Source: an uncultured Aquabacterium sp.
GTDB lineage: Bacteria > Pseudomonadota > Gammaproteobacteria > Burkholderiales > Burkholderiaceae_C
NCBI GenBank assembly: GCA_937923225.1
Contig: CALAKR010000483.1
Coordinates: forward strand, 1 to 5,237
DNA length: 5,237 nt
Direction of reading: 5' to 3'
Shown: positions 1 to 5,237 of the stretch, in pieces
How positions within the stretch are numbered: position 1 is the stretch's first letter
Layout of the letters: each line of letters opens with the position of its first letter
The notes under the pieces: generated by a model
Databases searched by the model: none
Seen by the model: the letters and a program-made list of their open reading frames with translations, nothing else
What the model was told of the DNA's origin: nothing
Position numbers and translations under genes: made by a program

Positions 1-369
1 CCCCGCGTGGTGGCGGCCCAGGTGATCGAGACCGGCCTGGAACAGGATCTGGGCAGCAGCGCCCTGGAAGACCTGACCCAGGCCCTGCTGGAGCAGGACG
101 TGCACTACCGGCCAGCGGCCTGGGGTTTCAGCCCCTGCGTCGTGCTGCCCACCTGGGCCCGCCCCAGCTTCAGCGAGCAGCAGATCGAAGAGCTCGAACG
201 CATCCAGGGCTACCTGGTCGACGCCACCGAAGACACCATCCAGGACGTGCTGCGTCTGCGCGAGGAGTTCCTGCGCGGCATCGGCGTGACGGACCGGCAC
301 ATCATGCGTGCCACCGGCGCCCCGGATCCCGGCACGGCCGCCCGCAAGGGCAATCGCATGGTGAATTGA
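1..369 (+). CDS. C-terminal part of an unrecognised protein (5' end outside window)
   Basis: The reading frame is open from the first base of the window to a TGA at 367-369, so this is the last 122 or so codons of a longer gene. GTG codons at positions 7 and 10 are internal valines rather than a convincing start, since no ribosome binding site can be seen. The visible protein is acidic and mostly helical in character. It has the segment AAWGFSPCVVLPTWARPSF, a Glu/Gln-rich helix (SEQQIEELERIQGYL), the segment TIQDVLRLREEFLRGIGVTD, and a basic tail ending in NRMVN. I see no catalytic motif, signal peptide or membrane segment and do not recognise the family. Codon use and base composition match the neighbouring genes, so it is very likely a real gene. 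It converges on the minus-strand metal-dependent hydrolase, with 13 nt between the two stop codons. Confidence 0.72.
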   Translation, partial: PRVVAAQVIETGLEQDLGSSALEDLTQALLEQDVHYRPAAWGFSPCVVLPTWARPSFSEQQIEELERIQGYLVDATEDTIQDVLRLREEFLRGIGVTDRHIMRATGAPDPGTAARKGNRMVN

Positions 370-373
370 ACGG

Positions 374-395
374 GCACGCCGCTCAGGCGGCGTGC
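374..395. terminator. Perfect 9-bp hairpin between convergent genes, possible bidirectional terminator
   Basis: The arms GCACGCCGC (374-382) and GCGGCGTGC (387-395) are perfectly complementary around a TCAG loop. The loop contains the TGA stop (385-383) of the minus-strand hydrolase gene, so the right arm lies within its last codons. The hairpin also follows the plus-strand gene's stop by 4 nt. The position between two convergent genes suits a shared terminator. However, no run of T follows the stem on either strand, so it is not a canonical intrinsic terminator. It may instead act as a 3' mRNA stabiliser. Confidence 0.35.
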
Positions 396-1267
396 AGCGC
401 CTGCAGTGCTTCGCCTGCCTGGATCGGATCACCCGTTCGGTTGTAGGTATCCACCCAGACCTGGTAGCTCTTGATCACGCCCGTGTCCCAGGGGTGGAAA
501 CCGGGTTTGAAATAGCGCAGGTACTTGCCCGTGAGGCGCGAGTACAGCCCGTTCCAGCCGAACAGCCACCACAGGCCCTTGGCGCCCATCTTCCAGCGCT
601 GGGCACGGCTGAAGCCATCGACCTTGAGCATGTAGCTGGTGCTCAGCATCACGTTGAGGTTGAAGCCCAGCGTCACGAACACCAGTGCCAGGGTGCGGCG
701 CAGGTAACCCACCTTGGCCACCTTCTGCAGCACATCGCAGGCCACGGCCTTGTGCTCCATCTCTTCCATGGCGTGCCAGGCGTACATGGCGCGCATGCGG
801 TGATCGGCCTGGGCCAGCACGGTGGAGTCCTCGCACAGCGCCTCGGCCATGGTGGCCGTGAGGTGCTCGGCGGCAGCCGTGTCGGCCAGCGTCACCGCCG
901 CCGGCAGGTACTTGCGCGCGATGTTGAACATCACGTGGCGCTGGAAGGCTTCCAGCCGGTCCACGTCGATGCCCTGGCGGCGCAGGCGGTCGTTGTACTG
1001 GCTGTGAACGATGCCATGCTGCCCCTCCTGCCGCATGAAGTGCTTCACGTCGGTCAGCAACTGCGGGTCGGTGATTTGATCGCGGTAGTCGCGCACGCAG
1101 GAGATGAAGTAGCGCTCGCCTTCCGGGAAGATGGTGGACATGGCGTCGAAGTAACGCGTCTTGAACGCGTCACCGGCGAACCAGTACTGGGGGATGTCAC
1201 CTTCCAGATCGAAATCCAGCTTCTCGCGCGGAACGATCACAGGGGTGTCGGATACGTGCTTGCTCAT
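383..1267 (-). CDS. Predicted metal-dependent hydrolase, PF10118/COG3687-like, ferritin-like diiron pattern
   Basis: This is a 294-residue protein. I place it in the PF10118 (COG3687, 'predicted metal-dependent hydrolase') family from its overall look and its spaced acidic/His motifs. These are PEGERYF (E49, E51), EGQH (E81, H84), AEH (E134, H135) and EEMEHK (E168, E169, E171, H172). The pattern resembles a four-helix ferritin-like diiron site. Substrate and reaction are not established for the family as far as I know. A hydrophobic stretch at about 191-213 (LALVFVTLGFNLNVMLSTSY) could be a membrane-associated or buried helix, and there is no signal peptide. The start is ATG 1267 because AGGAGG lies 8 nt upstream (1281-1276). 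The frame remains open further upstream, but that extension runs into the end of fdhD and reads as low-complexity Arg/Pro/Ala. The gene lies 128 nt downstream of fdhD on the same strand with no strong terminator between. It may therefore be co-transcribed, but a functional link to the oxidoreductase is not shown. Confidence 0.85.
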   Translation of the reverse strand: MSKHVSDTPVIVPREKLDFDLEGDIPQYWFAGDAFKTRYFDAMSTIFPEGERYFISCVRDYRDQITDPQLLTDVKHFMRQEGQHGIVHSQYNDRLRRQGIDVDRLEAFQRHVMFNIARKYLPAAVTLADTAAAEHLTATMAEALCEDSTVLAQADHRMRAMYAWHAMEEMEHKAVACDVLQKVAKVGYLRRTLALVFVTLGFNLNVMLSTSYMLKVDGFSRAQRWKMGAKGLWWLFGWNGLYSRLTGKYLRYFKPGFHPWDTGVIKSYQVWVDTYNRTGDPIQAGEALQALHAA

Positions 1268-1395
1268 GGGGCTGTCCTCCTCATCGTGCCGCCACTTTAG
1301 GCTTTCGGCCACAAAAGCGTGAGAGGTTAGGGCGACAAGCATGGGCAGATTTTGCGACATGCGCCCTCGGGATTTCCCTTGGATCAACCAACCGT
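1268..1395 (-). other. Intergenic gap between fdhD and the hydrolase gene
   Basis: Apart from the ribosome binding site, this 128-nt stretch holds no gene I can support. I looked for a promoter on the minus strand and found only poor matches, for example a TAAAGT at 1299-1294 without an acceptable -35. There is no hairpin with a T-run that would end fdhD transcription. It contains a short palindromic GGGATTTCCC-type element at 1369-1378, which is too short to interpret. Read-through from fdhD is possible. Confidence 0.5.
1276..1281 (-). promoter_or_regulatory. Ribosome binding site of the metal-dependent hydrolase
   Basis: A perfect AGGAGG (minus strand) is separated by 8 nt from ATG 1267. 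It fixes the start codon and rules out the longer in-frame extension that would overlap fdhD. Confidence 0.85.
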
Positions 1396-2222
1396 TCAGG
1401 CGTACTCGACCGCCGAATCCCCACGGCAGAAGCCGAACAGGCGCAGCCCGCTCCGGCGGGCCAGCTCGATGCCCAGGGTGGTGGGCGCAGAGATGGCGGC
1501 CATGGCCCCGATGCCGGCACGCACGCACTTGCTGACCATCTCGTGGCTGGCGCGGCTGCTCACCAGTGCCAGGCCATCGGGCATGAGTGCGCCTTCACGG
1601 GCCAGCGCGCCGATCAGCTTGTCGAGCGCGTTGTGGCGGCCCACATCTTCTCGCACCAGCACGATGCCTTCACCTGGCAAGGCCCACGCGGCGGCATGGC
1701 AGCCACCTGTCTGCGCCTGCAGCGCTTGCAAAGGCGGCAATGCGCGAAAAGCCTGGCTGATGGCCTCGGTGGGCCAGCCCTGCCCTGAGCCACCCACGGC
1801 ACCCACAGTCCCCGTCGGCAGGCTCTCGTAGAAGGCCTGCAGGCTGTCGATGCCGCACAGGCCGCAACCCGTGCGCCCCGCCAGTTGGCGACGCCTGTCC
1901 TTGAAGCGCTCGAAGGCCCGGGGTGATACCTGCAGCTGCACGGACACGCCCAGCGGTGCGCGTTGCACCTCGATATCGCGCAGCTCGTCCAGCGAGGTCA
2001 ACAGGCCTTCCGACAGCGAGAACCCCAGCGCGAAATCTTCCAGATCCAGCGGCGTGGCCATCATCACCACATGCGACACGCCGTTGTAGACCAGGGCCAC
2101 CGGCTGCTCGTCGATCACCTGATCGGCCAGGTGCTGCGTGCTCGCGCCCACATGGCGTGCCACGGCGACGCGGCCCACGCCGTGCACCGCGCCATCGACT
2201 TTCAGCTCATCAGCCAGCGCAC

Positions 2223-2226
<4 letters not shown>
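1396..2226 (-). CDS. fdhD: Formate dehydrogenase accessory sulfurtransferase FdhD
   Basis: FdhD transfers sulfur, delivered by the cysteine desulfurase IscS, to the Mo-bis(MGD) cofactor. This sulfuration is required for activity of formate-dehydrogenase-type enzymes in the cytoplasm. The 276-residue product has the family hallmarks. These are DEQPVALVYNGV (39-50), CGLCG with C121 and C124 (the same numbering as the sulfur-carrying cysteines of E. coli FdhD), TGGCHAAA (173-180, C176), REDVGRHNALDKLIG (192-206), SSRASHEMVSK (223-233) and FCRGD (266-270). Length matches the family. The start is ATG 2226: its A-T-G overlaps the TGA stop of the upstream oxidoreductase as ATGA, and GGAGG lies 4 nt upstream. 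This implies translational coupling and a dedicated maturation role for the oxidoreductase. All key residues appear intact. A longer in-frame reading upstream overlaps the oxidoreductase and is not credible. Confidence 0.96.
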
Positions 2227-4547
<2,321 letters not shown>

Positions 4548-4638
4548 GGGTGTCTGGGGGTTCGTGCGTACTGCCGCGCTTATGTCTTGATGAACATGTG
4601 CGCCGCACAGCCTGATCGAACCGCACCCACGCACCTAC

Positions 4639-4644
4639 CCTCCT
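4639..4644 (-). promoter_or_regulatory. Unassigned AGGAGG upstream of the oxidoreductase
   Basis: A perfect AGGAGG on the minus strand lies 95 nt before ATG 4547, too far to serve it. It is 4 nt from an in-frame GTG (4634), which is immediately preceded by a TAG stop. It is 8 nt from a second GTG (4630) that opens a 16-codon reading frame ending in TAA. It may be a real ribosome binding site for one of these, or chance. If the promoter candidate at 4645-4673 is used, the site would fall at or before the transcription start and would be absent from the mRNA. Confidence 0.3.
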
Positions 4645-4673
4645 ACTCTAGGCCGGGGCACGCCCCCTGGCAA
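4645..4673 (-). promoter_or_regulatory. Candidate sigma70-type promoter for the oxidoreductase-fdhD operon
   Basis: On the minus strand TTGCCA (4673-4668, 5 of 6 to TTGACA) is followed after exactly 17 nt by TAGAGT (4650-4645, 4 of 6 to TATAAT). Transcription would start near 4638, leaving a leader of roughly 90 nt before ATG 4547. The spacer contains a small near-palindrome, GGGGCACGCCCC (4655-4666). The match is by eye. It gains support from its position relative to the inverted repeat at 4695-4716. Confidence 0.45.
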
Positions 4674-4694
4674 TAAGCCCTGCAGAGCCGATAA

Positions 4695-4716
4695 CATATG
4701 CTCTGAACAGCATATG
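4695..4716. promoter_or_regulatory. Inverted repeat CATATGCT-N6-AGCATATG, candidate operator of the divergent regulator
   Basis: Two perfect 8-nt arms (4695-4702 and 4709-4716) flank the spacer CTGAAC. The right arm ends with the regulator's own ATG start codon. The AT-rich arms stand out in this GC-rich spacer. The centre (about 4705.5) lies about 67 bp upstream of the predicted oxidoreductase transcription start, the usual place for a LysR-type activator site. Binding here would also block the regulator's own transcription or initiation. Assignment to the adjacent regulator is inference. Confidence 0.6.
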
Positions 4717-5237
4717 AAAGCCCTCCACGTCCACATCGACCCGGCCTGGCAGGTCACCGGCCCCGGCGGCCTGGCCCTGCCGCCGCGCGTGCTGCACTGG
4801 CTGGTGGCCATCCAGGCCCACGGCAGCCTGTCGGCCGCGTGCAAGGCCACGGGCGCCTCCTACCGCCACACCTGGAAGCTGGTGCGCGAGGCCGAAGCCG
4901 CCATGGGCGCCCCGCTGGTGGCCATGGCGCGGGGCAAGGGCTCTCAACTCACACCGCTGGGCGAGGCCCTGGTCTGGGCCCAGCGCCGCTTCGAGGCCCG
5001 CCTGCGCCCCCAGCTCGACAGCCTGGCCCTGGAGCTGCAGGCCGAGCTGCACCGCGTGCTCAGCGACACCGACCGGCCCCTGCGCGTGTGCGCCAGCCAC
5101 GGCTTCGCCATCGAGATCCTGCAACGCCTGCTGGGCGAGGCCGGCGAGCCGCTGGACTGGCGCTACACCGACAGCAGCCAAGCCCTGGCCGCCCTGCACG
5201 CGGGCCATGCCGATGTGGCCAGCCTGCACCTGCCGCA
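4714..5237 (+). CDS. Transcriptional regulator, ModE-like wHTH plus PBP-like ligand domain (3' end outside window)
   Basis: The frame is open from ATG 4714 to the end of the window, giving the first 174 residues. Residues about 24-85 form a ModE/LysR-like winged helix-turn-helix: LHWLVAIQAHGSLSAACKA, then GASYRHTWKLVREAEAAMG, APLVAMARGKG and QLTPLGEALV. A helical linker (about 86-118) follows. The beginning of a periplasmic-binding-protein-like domain (PF12727/COG1910 type) comes next, with RPLRVCASHGF (121-131) and ALAALHAGHADVASLHLP (157-174). Such proteins usually run to about 350-400 residues, so roughly half is missing. The start is chosen because no upstream in-frame start exists before the domain; no Shine-Dalgarno sequence precedes it, so the mRNA may be leaderless or have a very short leader. 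Its divergence from the fdhD-coupled oxidoreductase suggests it controls that operon. It resembles what I recall of FdsR-type regulators next to formate dehydrogenase genes in Cupriavidus, but I could not verify this. The ligand is unknown. Confidence 0.85.
   Translation, partial: MKALHVHIDPAWQVTGPGGLALPPRVLHWLVAIQAHGSLSAACKATGASYRHTWKLVREAEAAMGAPLVAMARGKGSQLTPLGEALVWAQRRFEARLRPQLDSLALELQAELHRVLSDTDRPLRVCASHGFAIEILQRLLGEAGEPLDWRYTDSSQALAALHAGHADVASLHLP

Larger units (their letters stand above)
4548..4713. promoter_or_regulatory. Divergent regulatory region between the oxidoreductase and the regulator
   Basis: This 166-nt spacer separates two divergent genes and holds the inverted repeat, promoter candidate and AGGAGG listed separately. 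On the minus strand the last ~90 nt before ATG 4547 contain no recognisable ribosome binding site at the usual distance. The sequence just upstream is CCCCCAGACACCC. I see no riboswitch such as a Moco-type element, and no stable hairpin followed by T residues. Confidence 0.75.

Noticed and set aside
392..1300. 302-codon plus-strand frame opposite the hydrolase
   Set aside because: It has the same shadow character (His, Gln, Val and Gly rich), no ribosome binding site and no family resemblance. The minus strand carries the recognised gene.
1369..1378. GGGATTTCCC element downstream of fdhD as a terminator or operator
   Set aside because: The arms are only 4 bp, there is no T-run, and there is no supporting context.
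1268..1528. Longer N-terminus for the hydrolase (87 extra codons)
   Set aside because: The extension overlaps the end of fdhD and is Arg/Pro-rich. ATG 1267 has a perfect AGGAGG at 8 nt.
4648..5229. 193-codon minus-strand frame opposite the regulator
   Set aside because: The opposite strand encodes a recognisable wHTH plus ligand domain. This frame is Gly/Ala/Gln-rich and lies across the divergent promoter region.

Overview
The window is high-GC and densely coding, with strong G/C bias at wobble positions. Gene content and protein style suggest a betaproteobacterium, most likely order Burkholderiales. This is inference from family resemblance, because no rRNA, tRNA or other taxonomic marker is present.

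Layout. At the left edge (1-369, +) is the 3' end of an unrecognised gene. It converges on a minus-strand block of three genes, and a perfect 9-bp hairpin at 374-395 sits at the junction. Read in the direction of transcription, the block starts with an FdhF/YdeP-type molybdopterin oxidoreductase (4547-2223, 774 aa). Next comes fdhD (2226-1396, 276 aa), whose start codon overlaps the oxidoreductase stop as ATGA. After a 128-nt gap follows a PF10118/COG3687-type predicted metal-dependent hydrolase with a ferritin-like glutamate/histidine pattern (1267-383, 294 aa). A divergent regulator starts at 4714 (+) and runs off the right edge. It has a ModE-like winged helix-turn-helix followed by the start of a periplasmic-binding-protein-like ligand domain. 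The 166-nt divergent spacer carries a perfect 8-bp inverted repeat, a plausible sigma70-type promoter for the oxidoreductase, and an unexplained AGGAGG.

How it fits together. FdhD is the sulfurtransferase that sulfurates the Mo-bis(MGD) cofactor of formate-dehydrogenase-type enzymes. Its translational coupling to the oxidoreductase makes a catalyst-plus-maturation module. The divergent regulator, with its candidate operator centred about 67 bp upstream of the predicted oxidoreductase transcription start, looks like the local switch for this module. Its ligand is unknown; formate or an oxyanion such as molybdate is only a guess.

The most interesting points are these. The oxidoreductase is an orphan catalytic subunit with Cys183 in the selenocysteine position of E. 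coli FdhH. Its N-terminal Fe-S site appears to be three Cys plus Asp57 rather than four Cys. The divergent operator/promoter geometry is well formed. I see no mobile element, CRISPR array, RNA gene or evident horizontal-transfer boundary.
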